64,000 nt of DNA from JAHBXE01 sp044222195 (GCA_044222195.1 JBGANS010000006.1:186001-250000), one strand, 5' to 3'; shown: positions 26,178 to 35,405, counted from the stretch's first letter. Notes: generated by a model from the sequence alone, not told the origin. Translations and numbers: made by a program.

Positions 26178-27694
26178 TCGAACCTCAGTGACCGCACGGG
26201 GTCCATATGAGCGGCCTTGAGGGCGGGGATGAGGGCGCCGAAGACGCTCGAGAGGATGCCGCCGATGAGGACGATCGCGGCGTGGGTCTGGTTGATGTGA
26301 TTGGGGATCTGCGTGAAGTAGTAGATCTGCGGGTCCCAGACGACCAGTCCGAACTGATGCCCCAGCCATTCGTGGATGGGGTTGATGTTGGTGACGATGA
26401 GGATGGCGGCAATGCCGCCGAGGAGCGAGCCGACGACACCGATTGCGAGGCCGTAGGCGAGCCAGAGACCGGCGACGCCTTTGCGAGAAGCGCCGATGGC
26501 GCGGAGGACGCCGATGTCCTTGGTCTTCTCGCTCACCATCGCCCAGAAGATGGCGAGGACGAGGAAGACGGCGGTGACTGAGATGATGCCGAAGAGAACG
26601 AGGGTGAGGGCGATCTCTTTCTCGATCGCGCCGATCATGGTGCGGTTGCGGTCTTTCCAGGTGGAGACCTTGAGGAGGCGGTCGGAGGCGGGGGGCGGTG
26701 GGGAGACTTCGCTGGCGTTGGCGGTGGCGAACTCGGAGTAAATCTCGCGGGCGCGGGCCTGGAGGGCGTGCTCATCGACGCCGGGTTTGGACTTGACGAG
26801 GATCGTGGTGACGCGGGCCGGGGTCTTGATCATGACCGGGCGCGTTTCGCCGGTGGCGGGGTCGATGCGGGTGATGATGTTGCCGGCGGGGTCGCGCTGG
26901 ACCTTCTCGGCCTCATCCATGTAGAGCATCTTCTGGAGTTCGTCCATGCGGATGAGAGTGAGCTTGTCGTCGAGATCGAACAGGCCGGTCTGGAACTGGT
27001 TGGCAATGGGGAGGATGCGGCTCTGGAGCGCGAGGGACTGGCCCTTGCCGTCCATGGGAACGACGCTGAGGGTGGCTTTGTTGCCGGGGAGGTAGAGGTA
27101 GGGGTCGAGCACGCCGCCGGCGATGCGTTCGTTGTAGCCGCCGACCATGACGCCGAGGACAAGGGCGGCCCTGGTTTCCTTGCCGGATTCATCGCGAGGC
27201 GTTGTGAGAGTCTTGCCCTGTTCGAAGTGGGACTTGAGGGTCGGGTGCCACTTGGGATCGAGGCGGGGGTCGAGAGACCCGCGGTCGGTGGGGATGGGTT
27301 TGTCGATGGGCTTCCACCAGAGGGATTCGCGGAACTTGACGACGCGGTCGAAGGAGTCGCCTTCGACACCCCAGATCATGGCGGTGTCGGGGGAGCCGGA
27401 CTTGGGAAGCTGGAGGAGGCCGAAACTCTCGACGATGGGTGCCGCGGCCTCGACCATGGGGTCGGCTTCGAGGCGCTTGATGAGATCGGGGTAGTGGGCG
27501 AAACCGGCGCTGGGATAGCTGATGGAGACATCGCCGATGAGGGTCTTGCCGGACTGGAGGAACATGGTGAGGAAGCCGCCCATGACGGACCAGACGATGA
27601 GGACCATGGCGGTGCAGAGCATGACCGCGAGGGCTGCCAGGAGGGGCATGACCTTGTGAGTGAGGTACTTGAAGGTGAGGAGGGCCTGGTACAC
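26174..27694 (-). CDS. ABC transporter permease, LolC/LolE-like
   Basis: 506 residues. One N-terminal membrane helix (LLAALAVMLCTAMVLIVWSV) is followed by a large periplasmic domain and three C-terminal helices forming an FtsX domain (VSEKTKDIGVLRAIGAS, then GLAIGVVGSLLGGIAA). It ends in the conserved AAHMDPVRSLRFE. This 1+3 topology is the type VII ABC architecture. KTKDIGxLRAxGAS is the coupling helix that engages the ATPase. The periplasmic domain, ~340 residues, is large compared with E. coli LolC (~200), so cargo may differ. Confidence 0.88.
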   Translation of the reverse strand: MYQALLTFKYLTHKVMPLLAALAVMLCTAMVLIVWSVMGGFLTMFLQSGKTLIGDVSISYPSAGFAHYPDLIKRLEADPMVEAAAPIVESFGLLQLPKSGSPDTAMIWGVEGDSFDRVVKFRESLWWKPIDKPIPTDRGSLDPRLDPKWHPTLKSHFEQGKTLTTPRDESGKETRAALVLGVMVGGYNERIAGGVLDPYLYLPGNKATLSVVPMDGKGQSLALQSRILPIANQFQTGLFDLDDKLTLIRMDELQKMLYMDEAEKVQRDPAGNIITRIDPATGETRPVMIKTPARVTTILVKSKPGVDEHALQARAREIYSEFATANASEVSPPPPASDRLLKVSTWKDRNRTMIGAIEKEIALTLVLFGIISVTAVFLVLAIFWAMVSEKTKDIGVLRAIGASRKGVAGLWLAYGLAIGVVGSLLGGIAAILIVTNINPIHEWLGHQFGLVVWDPQIYYFTQIPNHINQTHAAIVLIGGILSSVFGALIPALKAAHMDPVRSLRFE

Positions 27695-27961
27695 GGGTGG
27701 TGAGTGTAGAGGGTGGGGTCAGGGGGGCGGGGGGTGTGCGGGGGTGATAGGAAAGAAGATGCTCAAGATGAGAGAGATGGTTTTGAGCATCTTGAAAGAG
27801 AGGCGTCAGCGTCTGGCGCCGTGTGAGCCGGCGGTGGCCGGTTTTGTGCGGACAATTTCGCGTCGCCGTCCGGATTTGGGAACTTTCGAAGGGCGAGTGG
27901 GACGGGGTGAGATTGGGTCAACATCCTTGACTCCGTATGCTCCGGTCCCTGGAGATCAGCT
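27695..27961. other. Divergent intergenic region with an 11-bp inverted repeat
   Basis: Lies between the permease start and the M1 peptidase start. It holds a perfect inverted repeat, AAGATGCTCAA (27756-27766) and TTGAGCATCTT (27783-27793), with a 16-nt loop in an AT-richer island. A possible promoter for the peptidase follows at 27913. The permease promoter was not located. Confidence 0.4.
27913..27941 (+). promoter_or_regulatory. Candidate promoter of the M1 peptidase gene
   Basis: TTGGGT (27913-27918), a 17-nt spacer, and TATGCT (27936-27941) lie just upstream of ATG 27962. The -35 is weak and the -10 partial, so this is only a candidate. Confidence 0.3.
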
Positions 27962-30022
27962 ATGCGTCGAGTGATGGGTTGTTTGGTCGTGGCGGTTATG
28001 GGTTTCACGATTGTGTCCGGTTGTGAATCCACGGGCGGAACGCTGCGCAGGATTCGCGCCCAGCGGGAAGCCCAGTTACCGGCCTCGGGGGCGCGGGACC
28101 CGGCGTTCTTTCGGGAACCCAAGGCGCACGCGAAGGAGACGATTTTTTCGCCGCTGAATCTGCCGCCGCCGAACTCGATGCGGACAGGGGCGGGGACGCC
28201 GGGGCCGGATTACTGGCAGCAGCAGGTGAACTACTCGATTGATGTCTCGCTCGATACGGAGAAGAACGAGGTGGCGGGGCGGGCGAAGGTGATGTACATC
28301 AACAACTCGCCGCAGAAGCTGGATTACATCTGGCTGCACCTGGAGCAGAATCTGTTTCGCGGGGATTCGCTGGGGGCGCACGCGATCGAGCAGGGGACGC
28401 GGTTTGGGTATCGCGGGCATGATGGGGGGCTGACGATTTCGTCGGTGAAGGGGGCGAGCGGGGAGGACCTGAAGCTGTCGGTGTATGACACGGTGGGGCG
28501 GCTGGAGATTCCCAAGGGGGGGGCGATCGAGGCCAAGGGCGGGAAGTTTGAGTTTGAGATCGCGTGGTCGTTTCCGATCCCGCCATTTGGGGCGGACCGG
28601 ATGGGCACGCAGAAGGTAGAGCAGGGGACGATCTACCAGCTTGCGCAGTGGTTTCCCGCGGCGTGCGTGTACGACGATTACTACGGGTGGAACACGCTGC
28701 CGTATCTCGGGCAGGGAGAGTTCTACACGAACTACGGGGACTATGAGGTGCGGATTACTGTGCCGCGGGAGCATGTGGTGGCGTGCAGCGGGGTGCTGAT
28801 GAATGAGGGGGAAGTGCTGACGAAGGAGCAGCAGGAGCGGCTGGCGGAGGCGAGGAAGAGCGGGGGGGCAGGCGGGGCGGTGATGATCGTGAAGCCGGAA
28901 GAGGTGGGGACGGCGCAGAGCAGGCCGGGGGAGGCGGGGAAGCGCGCGGCACTGACCTGGAAGTTCAAGGCTGAGAAGGTGAGGACGGTGGCGTGGACGA
29001 GTTCGCCGGCGTTCATCTGGGATGCGTGCTGGCTGCAGGAGAGCGGGCCGTTGGGGGCGGATGGCACGCCGACGGGGACGCTGGTGCAGAGCGTGTATCC
29101 GAAGGAAGCGACGCCGCTGTGGAGCGACAAGGCGACGGACATGCTGCGGTTCGCGATTGACGGGTACAGCAAGAAGTGGTTCCGGTATCCGTATCCGTCG
29201 GCGGTGAATGTGAACGGCGTGGTGGGGGGGATGGAGTATCCGATGATCATCTTCTGCGCGGAGCGGAACGATGAGCACGGGCTCTACGGCGTGACGACGC
29301 ACGAAATCGGGCACAACTGGTTCCCGATGACGGTGAACACGGATGAGCGGCGGCACGCGTGGATGGATGAGGGATTCAACTCGTTCATCAACATCTACTC
29401 GAACCTGGAGAGGTACCCGGATCGGCGCGGGACGCGGGAAGAGGTGCACCAGTTCGCGCTGGACAATGCGCGTGGGCAGCAGCAGCCGATGGATACGGCC
29501 GCGGATGCGGTGTGGCGCGGGAGGCTGGGGTTCCTGGAATACGGGAAGACGCAGGTCGCCTTGCAACTGCTGCGGGAGGAAGTGCTGGGGCCGGAGCGGT
29601 TTGATCCGGCGTTTCGGCGGTACATTGACCAGTGGGCGTTCAAGTCGCCGCGGCCGGCAGATTTTTTCCGGTGCATGGAGGATGCGGCGGGGAAGGACCT
29701 GGCGTGGTTCTGGCGCGGCTGGTTCCTGGAGACGGGGGACTTTGACGTGGGCGTGACGTCGGTGGCGTATGGGGAGGGCGGGAAACAAGCGCTGGTGACG
29801 TTCACGAACTACAACGAGATCGTGATGCCGGTGAAGTACCGCGTGACGTATGAAGATGGAAAGACGGAGATGCGGTGGCTGCCGGTGGAGGCGTGGATGA
29901 CCACAAATCAGTGGACGGCGGCGTGGGACTGCGAGGGGAAGAAGGTGGTGAAGGTGGAGGCGGATCCGGAGGGGAAACTGCCGGATATTGAGGTGGGGAA
30001 CAATGTGTGGAAGGCGCGTTGA
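27962..30022 (+). CDS. M1-family metallopeptidase lipoprotein
   Basis: 686 residues, with GGAGA upstream of ATG 27962. The signal peptide ends in the lipobox IVSGC (Cys ~21). An M1-type beta domain comes first, then the catalytic motif HEIGHNWFPM (HExxH) and, 18-19 residues later, DEGFNSF, supplying the third zinc ligand. GGMEYPMIIF is the exopeptidase (GxMEN-like) segment; here it reads GGMEYP, so the Asn/Glu aminopeptidase motif is altered. Expected role: periplasmic or outer-membrane-anchored aminopeptidase/peptidase that feeds on peptides. Length and motifs look intact. Confidence 0.9.
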   Translation: MRRVMGCLVVAVMGFTIVSGCESTGGTLRRIRAQREAQLPASGARDPAFFREPKAHAKETIFSPLNLPPPNSMRTGAGTPGPDYWQQQVNYSIDVSLDTEKNEVAGRAKVMYINNSPQKLDYIWLHLEQNLFRGDSLGAHAIEQGTRFGYRGHDGGLTISSVKGASGEDLKLSVYDTVGRLEIPKGGAIEAKGGKFEFEIAWSFPIPPFGADRMGTQKVEQGTIYQLAQWFPAACVYDDYYGWNTLPYLGQGEFYTNYGDYEVRITVPREHVVACSGVLMNEGEVLTKEQQERLAEARKSGGAGGAVMIVKPEEVGTAQSRPGEAGKRAALTWKFKAEKVRTVAWTSSPAFIWDACWLQESGPLGADGTPTGTLVQSVYPKEATPLWSDKATDMLRFAIDGYSKKWFRYPYPSAVNVNGVVGGMEYPMIIFCAERNDEHGLYGVTTHEIGHNWFPMTVNTDERRHAWMDEGFNSFINIYSNLERYPDRRGTREEVHQFALDNARGQQQPMDTAADAVWRGRLGFLEYGKTQVALQLLREEVLGPERFDPAFRRYIDQWAFKSPRPADFFRCMEDAAGKDLAWFWRGWFLETGDFDVGVTSVAYGEGGKQALVTFTNYNEIVMPVKYRVTYEDGKTEMRWLPVEAWMTTNQWTAAWDCEGKKVVKVEADPEGKLPDIEVGNNVWKAR

Positions 30023-30025
30023 GGA

Positions 30026-30307
30026 TCAGCGTCGGCGCACGCGGCGGCGGGCTGACTCGCTGCCTCCAAGGGAGCCGAGGTCGGCCAATACGGCGAGGAT
30101 GACGACGACAAGATAAATGCCGTCGACCGAGCCGTGGGAGTTCTTCGCCCAGGCGTAGGCGAGGGTGGTGTAGGGGAGGAAGAAGAAGCCGAGGATGGGA
30201 ACCAGCAGGCCGGTATAGGCGTGCTGGAGGTAGTTGCTGAACAGCGCGAGCAGGATGATCACGAAGCGGGGGAAGAGGAAAGCGAGAAGGGCGACGAGGC
30301 AGGGCAT
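30026..30307 (-). CDS. Small membrane protein of unknown function
   Basis: 93 residues with three hydrophobic stretches (LVALLAFLFPRFVIILLALF, VPILGFFFLPYTTLAYAWA, IYLVVVILAVLADLG) and a basic tail ARRRVRRR. The length and helices suggest a simple integral membrane protein; no family was recognised. It converges with the M1 peptidase, only 3 nt apart. Confidence 0.65.
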   Translation of the reverse strand: MPCLVALLAFLFPRFVIILLALFSNYLQHAYTGLLVPILGFFFLPYTTLAYAWAKNSHGSVDGIYLVVVILAVLADLGSLGGSESARRRVRRR

Positions 30308-30448
30308 GTTGGGCTCCTGTCACCTTGTTCGGAAAGTGGGGGGTCGGCGCTTCACGTGGTGCGGATGTCCGCACGAGAACCGCAGGCGGGTGCGTCATTG
30401 CACAGAGAGCACTGGCCGCTCAAAGCCTGCGTCCAGTGGCACCACACG

Positions 30449-30949
30449 TCACATGGCCCAGCGGGTGGCGAGTTGGAGGACGACCATGGCGTAGACGCCG
30501 GCCATGAGGTCATCGAGGACCACGCCCCAGCCGCCGGGGTACTTCTGAATCTGACGCGCGGGCGAGGGCTTGAGGATGTCCATGGCGCGGAAGGCGATGA
30601 AGGCGAGGAGCAGGGTCCAGATGGCGCGGCCGGGGGTGATGAATGCCGCGGCGGGGAGGAAGAGGAGCGGGATGGCCTGGCCGGCGGTTTCATCGGCGAC
30701 GACTTGAGAAGGGTCTTTCTTGAGGAAGACGGCTTCGGCTTCATCGCCGCGGACGGCGCAGGCGATGGTGAAAAAGATGAGGATCGCGACCATGACAAGG
30801 TTGAAGAGCCAGGGATTCTCGAGTGGACCGGCCCCGGCGGCGACGAGGATGCCGGCGATGATGACGGTCGGGAGCGAGCCCCAGGTGCCGGGGAAGGGTC
30901 GCATGTGGCCGAGGCCGAAAGTGGTGAGGACTGGGATGGTGTGTTTCAC
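30449..30949 (-). CDS. pgpA: Phosphatidylglycerophosphatase A
   Basis: 166 residues. PFPGTWGSLP, VVADETAGQ, FRAMDILKPSPA and GGWGVVLDDLMAGVYA are the conserved motifs of PgpA, which dephosphorylates phosphatidylglycerophosphate in the inner membrane. Its ATG overlaps the pgsA stop (ATGA), so the two successive steps of phosphatidylglycerol synthesis are translationally coupled. Full length for the family (~160-170). Confidence 0.95.
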   Translation of the reverse strand: MKHTIPVLTTFGLGHMRPFPGTWGSLPTVIIAGILVAAGAGPLENPWLFNLVMVAILIFFTIACAVRGDEAEAVFLKKDPSQVVADETAGQAIPLLFLPAAAFITPGRAIWTLLLAFIAFRAMDILKPSPARQIQKYPGGWGVVLDDLMAGVYAMVVLQLATRWAM

Positions 30950-31581
30950 AGGTTGGGTTTCGCGGAGTTTCGGGACATCGAGATGGCGCGGGAGATGTAC
31001 GGGATCGCGGACCAGACGGTGATGAGCACGGTGGACCAGGTGAGTATCGGTATGACGCGCGTGAGGACTGGCGAACGCGGGTTGGTCTCGATGTTGAGCA
31101 GGAGGAGGATGACGGGGATGCAGATGGATTGCAGGATCATCTTGAGTTTGCCGCTGACGGTGGCGGCGAAGGAGACGCCACGGGATTCGAAGGCGGCGCG
31201 GATGGACGTGATGAGGAGTTCACGGGCGAGAATGAGGGCGACCATCCAGGGTTCGATCCCGGAGATTTGCCTTTCGCCGGAGGTAAAGCCGGGGCCAGCG
31301 AGATAGATGAAGGCGCCGATGACGAGGACCTTGTCGGCAAAGGGGTCCATGATGCGGCCGAAGACGGAGACGACATTCCACTTGCGGGCGAGGTAGCCGT
31401 CGAGGGCGTCGGTGGCGGCGGCGACGATGAAGAGGCCCATCGCGACGAGGAGCCAGGGGTCGGGGTCCGATCGCAGGAGGTAGGGGGACGTGGCGTAGCG
31501 CCAGGGAGTGAGGACGGCGAAGAAGGCGATCGCGAGGGCGATGCGGGCGAGGGTGAGGGTGTTGGGGATGTGTCGGCGCAC
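30946..31581 (-). CDS. pgsA: CDP-diacylglycerol--glycerol-3-phosphate phosphatidyltransferase
   Basis: 211 residues from GTG 31581 (MRRHIPNTLTLAR). The reading frame is open further upstream, but the family N-terminus starts as NxxTxxR here. The CDP-alcohol phosphatidyltransferase signature is complete: DALDGYLARKW then GRIMDPFADK (D-G-x2-A-R-x8-G-x3-D-x3-D). The enzyme makes phosphatidylglycerophosphate from CDP-diacylglycerol and glycerol-3-phosphate; PgpA, next in the operon, removes the phosphate. Divergent from nuoJ with ~177 nt between starts. Confidence 0.94.
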   Translation of the reverse strand: MRRHIPNTLTLARIALAIAFFAVLTPWRYATSPYLLRSDPDPWLLVAMGLFIVAAATDALDGYLARKWNVVSVFGRIMDPFADKVLVIGAFIYLAGPGFTSGERQISGIEPWMVALILARELLITSIRAAFESRGVSFAATVSGKLKMILQSICIPVILLLLNIETNPRSPVLTRVIPILTWSTVLITVWSAIPYISRAISMSRNSAKPNL

Positions 31582-31758
31582 GGGCGGCGGATGGTACAGG
31601 GCGGTGGTGAAGAGGCGCGGTGCGAGGTAACCGACATCGGGCGGAAGCCCGATGCCACGCGTCAAGTTGAAGGTGCGGTTCGCTTGCTCTATCCTCTCGC
31701 CCTTCGCCGGGGGCACTCTGTTCGGGTGCTGGTCGTGGCGTGTATCAGGGGTCCCTCG

Positions 31759-32712
31759 TTGGAACAGGTGATCAGCCCTGCCATCCTGTACAGCCTTCTG
31801 GTCCTTGGGGCCGTGGGCGTGTGCTTGGCCCTGCCGCGGCGGGGTGTGAGCCCGCAGATTGTCGGTGCGGTTCTGGCGGCGGCGGCGGGGGGATTGGTAA
31901 TCACGGTGCTAAGCGTGAAGGCGGCGCCGAGAATCCCGAACCTGTATTTCTATGTGTTCTCGGTGATTTCGCTGGGGGCGGCGCTGCGGGTGATTACGCA
32001 TCCGAGGCCGGTGTATGCGGCGCTGTACTTCATACTGACGGTGCTTTCGACGGCGGGGATGTTCGTGATCCTCGGGGCGGAGTTCCTGGCGTTTGCGCTG
32101 ATCATCGTGTATGCGGGGGCGATTCTGATCACGTACCTGTTTGTGATCATGCTGGCGACGCAGGCGCCGACGGGCGGGGATACGGACGTGCTGGCGGAGT
32201 ACGACGCCGTCAGCCGTGAGCCCGTCGCGGCGACGGTGGCCGGGTTTGTGCTTCTGGGTGTGCTGACGACGATGATGTTCAACGGGTTGCCGAAGCTGCC
32301 GGGGCCGGGGCGGGCGCCCGAAGAGGCCTTGCTGGTGAACATGCCGGGCAAGGTGGAGACGGCACTTCGGAACGCGGGGCTTATGCAGCCGGGGGAGATG
32401 CTGGATCGCAACGACCAGTCCGGGCATGTGGGGATTGACCTGGCCGCGGGCGTGATCAACGTGGTTGACAAGGAAGGCAAGGCGCGGTCGATCGAGCGGA
32501 AGGACTGGCCGGCGGCGATGAAGCCGTCGAATATCGAGGGCGTTGGGTTTTCGCTGCTGGCGGACCATCCCGGGGCGATCGAGATCGCGGGCATCATCCT
32601 GCTGATGGCGATGCTCGGGGCGGTGGTGCTGGCGCGGAAGCAGGTCCAGCTTGATGAAGAAGCCAAGGCCCGGCACGCGGCGATGCTCTCGGCCAAAACG
32701 GAGGGCGTGTGA
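31759..32712 (+). CDS. nuoJ: NADH-quinone oxidoreductase subunit J, with long loop
   Basis: About 317 residues from TTG 31759 (MEQVISPAILYS), with CAGGGG seven nucleotides upstream; GTG 31768 is an alternative. Five hydrophobic segments are seen, with GAEFLAFALIIVYAGAILITYLFVIM as the pi-bulge helix (TM3) region typical of NuoJ, given here only by its position. Between TM4 and TM5 lies an insert of roughly 100 residues, so the protein exceeds the ~185-residue E. coli form. It is first of a five-gene membrane-arm unit; its stop overlaps the nuoK start. Confidence 0.9.
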   Translation: MEQVISPAILYSLLVLGAVGVCLALPRRGVSPQIVGAVLAAAAGGLVITVLSVKAAPRIPNLYFYVFSVISLGAALRVITHPRPVYAALYFILTVLSTAGMFVILGAEFLAFALIIVYAGAILITYLFVIMLATQAPTGGDTDVLAEYDAVSREPVAATVAGFVLLGVLTTMMFNGLPKLPGPGRAPEEALLVNMPGKVETALRNAGLMQPGEMLDRNDQSGHVGIDLAAGVINVVDKEGKARSIERKDWPAAMKPSNIEGVGFSLLADHPGAIEIAGIILLMAMLGAVVLARKQVQLDEEAKARHAAMLSAKTEGV

Positions 32713-33071
32713 TGCTCTCCATGCTTCCTTCCGTGCTCGCGCAGAGTGACTATCCGAATCCGATGACGGTTCTGACGCTGGGGCATTACCTGTTTGTCGC
32801 GGGGGCGATGTTCGCGATCGGGCTGATCGGATTCCTGACCAGGCGGAACCTGATCATCATGTTCCTGTGCACGGAACTGATGTTCCAGGCGGCAGGGATC
32901 GCGCTGGTGGCGTTCAGTCGGTACCACCTGAATCACACGGGCGAGACGTTCGTGATATTCGTGCTGACGGTGGCCGCGGCGGAAGCGGCGATGGCGCTGG
33001 CGCTTGTCGTGCTGCTGTTCCGGCGGCGAGAGACGTTGAATGCGGAGGAATGGACGCAGATGAAGGGATGA
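32712..33071 (+). CDS. nuoK: NADH-quinone oxidoreductase subunit K
   Basis: 119 residues from ATG 32712, overlapping the nuoJ stop (TGATG). Three membrane helices are present with FLCTELMFQAAGIALVAFSR (helix 2, carrying the conserved glutamate) and VAAAEAAMALALVVLLFRRR (helix 3, with the second glutamate). These glutamates lie on the proton path of complex I. A short N-terminal extension of ~20 residues (MLSMLPSVLAQSDYP) precedes helix 1. Confidence 0.95.
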   Translation: MLSMLPSVLAQSDYPNPMTVLTLGHYLFVAGAMFAIGLIGFLTRRNLIIMFLCTELMFQAAGIALVAFSRYHLNHTGETFVIFVLTVAAAEAAMALALVVLLFRRRETLNAEEWTQMKG

Positions 33072-33110
33072 GGCAGTGACGCAGGGATGAAGTGACGCAG
33101 TGACGGAGTG
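33072..33110 (+). repeat. Short degenerate direct repeats between nuoK and nuoL
   Basis: The nuoK-nuoL gap contains the unit AGTGACG(C/G) three times in 39 nt (gcagtgacgcag, aagtgacgcag, agtgacggag). It looks like a slipped tandem array of 7-12-nt units. The rest of the 66-nt gap holds the nuoL ribosome site. Confidence 0.5.
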
Positions 33111-33137
33111 GAAGGCAGAAGGCGACGAAAGGTACTT

Positions 33138-35402
33138 GTGACGGAGTTGGCAGCGACAATCCAGGGTGTGGTGAACGCGGCCGTGATGGGCGCGGAGGGC
33201 GGCGTGCCTGAGGCCGTGCAGGGGCCGATGTGGATCGGGTTGATCCCGGCCCTGCCGCTGCTGGGCGTGGTGCTGTGCACGCTGTGCGCGATCTTCAAGG
33301 TGAAGAGCAAGCTGCCGGCGTGGGCCACGGTCGGGTGTCTGGCAGCGTCGTTCGCCCTGACACTGGCGATGTACATGAAGTGTGCCGGTTCGAACACAGT
33401 GAGCACGGCATTTGAATGGATCGGATTGGAGTGGGGGACAGGCAAGGGCGAGCGGCATCTGATCGCCAACTTCGGGTTCTACATCGATTCGCTGACGTGC
33501 CTGTGGATGCTGTTTGTGACGGGGCTTGCGACGCTGATTGCGCTCTATGCCAGCGAGTACATGGCGCACGACGTGGGCAAGGGTTACGCGCGGTTCTTCG
33601 CGGCGTTCAGCCTGTTCGTGTTCTCGATGGCGTGCCTGGTGATGGCGGACAACCTGCTCCTGCTCTACCTGGGGTGGGAGGGTGTGGGGCTGTGTTCGTA
33701 CCTTTTGATCGGGTACTTCTACAAGAAGCCCAGCGCGGTGGCGGCGGCGAAGAAGGCGTTCATCATGAACCGGATCGGCGACCTGGGGCTGGCCCTGGGA
33801 ATCATGCTGATCTTCGTGAAGTTCGGGACGGTGGAGTACGCGAAGCTGTTCGCGGATCCGCAGTTCGAGGCCATGCTCGGGCATGCGATGGCCGGGCATT
33901 TCGCCGAGATTCCCTGGGATATCAAGCTGATTCCGATGTTGCTGATGGTGGGGGCGTTTGGAAAGTCCGCTCAGTTCCCGCTGTATGTGTGGTTGCCGGA
34001 TGCGATGGAGGGCCCGACGCCCGTGTCGGCGCTGATCCACGCCGCGACGATGGTGACGGCGGGCGTGTTCCTGATCGCGCGGACCTACATGGTGTTCCAG
34101 TTGTCGCCCTCGGCGCTGACGATTGTCGCGATCGTGGGGACGCTCACGGCGTTTCTGGCGGCGACGATCGGGATGGCGCAGTTCGACATCAAGCGGATCA
34201 TGGCGTATTCGACCGTGAGCCAGCTTGGGTACATGTTCGCCGGGCTGGGGGTGCTCACGAGCAGCGGCGCGGCGTTCCACGTGTTCACGCACGCGTTCTT
34301 CAAGGCGCTCCTGTTCCTGGCGTGCGGTGCGGTGATGCACGGGTTCGCGGGGCAGCTTGATCTGAGGAAGCTCTCGGGCGTGGGCAAGATGCCGGGGTGG
34401 CGGATCGTTGGGATCACGATGCTGGTCGGGTGCCTGAACCTATCGGGGTTCCCCGGCATGGCCGGCTTCTGGTCCAAGGACATGATCCTGGCCCAGGCGT
34501 TTACGACGCCGGGTATGGCGATGGTGGGATGGGTGCTGCTGCTGACGGCCGGAATGACGGCGTACTACACGTTCCGCGTGTACTTCCGCGTGTTCATGGG
34601 GCCGAAGGAGTTTCACCCGGGCGATGAGGTGCACGCGCACGATGATCATGCTCATGACGGGCACGATGGGCATGGCGGCCATGGTCACGACGACCACGGT
34701 CACGCCAAGCATGAACACAAACACGAGGCCCACGACTTCCATCCGCACGCGCCGGGCTGGGCGATCAATCTGGTGCTGGTGCTGCTGGCGATTGCTTCGT
34801 TCGCGGTGATTCCGCTCGCGTTCAAGGGTGAGCACGGCGGATGGGTTGGCGAGATGGTGTCGCACTCGAGCGCGGCGTGGCCGGCGCCGGGGGAGCATCA
34901 TGCCGAGGCGGCCGGGCACGCGGAAGCGACTCACTCTGAAGGGGCGCACGCGGCGGGAGCGGGCCACACCTCCGAGCAGATGGGGACGTTCCTCGGGATG
35001 AATCCGCACGAAGTGATGTACTACGTTTCGGGTGCGGTGGGATTTGTCGGGATCGGGGTTGCGTTCTGGCTGCACCTGGCGGGGCGGAAGACAGCCGCGA
35101 CGTCGCGGGCGGATGCGCTCCTGCCGATGCTTGGTCCGATCCCGAAGTGGGCGCAGAACAAGTGGTACGTGGATGAGTTCTATCACTTCCTGTTCGTGCG
35201 GCCGCTGTGGGTGATTTCGCACATCTTCCACCTGATCGACCGGATGCTGGTCGACGGGCTGGTGAATCTGGCCGGGATTCTGCCGCGGGCTCTGGGGGCG
35301 TCGATCCGTCCGAGCCAATCGGGGCAGTTGCACGGGTATGCGGTGGCGATGGCGGGTGGAATCGGGTTGTTGCTGTTGATCGTTCTGCTGGTGGTGAGGT
35401 AA
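33138..35402 (+). CDS. nuoL: NADH-quinone oxidoreductase subunit L, histidine-rich loop
   Basis: 754 residues from GTG 33138, with AAAGG upstream. It shows antiporter-like helices with LYLGWEGVGLCSYLLIG (helix 5, conserved glutamate), AVAAAKKAFIMNRIGDLG, and LIHAATMVTAGVFLIAR (helix 7, lysine/histidine path). After about helix 14 a loop at residues 493-537 contains 17 histidines in 45 residues, plus a second His-rich stretch ~60 residues further on. The protein is ~140 residues longer than E. coli NuoL (613), mostly because of these loops. It forms the distal proton-pumping part of complex I. Confidence 0.94.
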   Translation: MTELAATIQGVVNAAVMGAEGGVPEAVQGPMWIGLIPALPLLGVVLCTLCAIFKVKSKLPAWATVGCLAASFALTLAMYMKCAGSNTVSTAFEWIGLEWGTGKGERHLIANFGFYIDSLTCLWMLFVTGLATLIALYASEYMAHDVGKGYARFFAAFSLFVFSMACLVMADNLLLLYLGWEGVGLCSYLLIGYFYKKPSAVAAAKKAFIMNRIGDLGLALGIMLIFVKFGTVEYAKLFADPQFEAMLGHAMAGHFAEIPWDIKLIPMLLMVGAFGKSAQFPLYVWLPDAMEGPTPVSALIHAATMVTAGVFLIARTYMVFQLSPSALTIVAIVGTLTAFLAATIGMAQFDIKRIMAYSTVSQLGYMFAGLGVLTSSGAAFHVFTHAFFKALLFLACGAVMHGFAGQLDLRKLSGVGKMPGWRIVGITMLVGCLNLSGFPGMAGFWSKDMILAQAFTTPGMAMVGWVLLLTAGMTAYYTFRVYFRVFMGPKEFHPGDEVHAHDDHAHDGHDGHGGHGHDDHGHAKHEHKHEAHDFHPHAPGWAINLVLVLLAIASFAVIPLAFKGEHGGWVGEMVSHSSAAWPAPGEHHAEAAGHAEATHSEGAHAAGAGHTSEQMGTFLGMNPHEVMYYVSGAVGFVGIGVAFWLHLAGRKTAATSRADALLPMLGPIPKWAQNKWYVDEFYHFLFVRPLWVISHIFHLIDRMLVDGLVNLAGILPRALGASIRPSQSGQLHGYAVAMAGGIGLLLLIVLLVVR

Positions 35403-35405
35403 GAC

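Noticed and set aside
30359..30374. GTGCGGA-TG-TCCGCAC as a terminator of the pgpA region
   Set aside because: The palindrome has no T-run on either strand and only a 2-nt loop.
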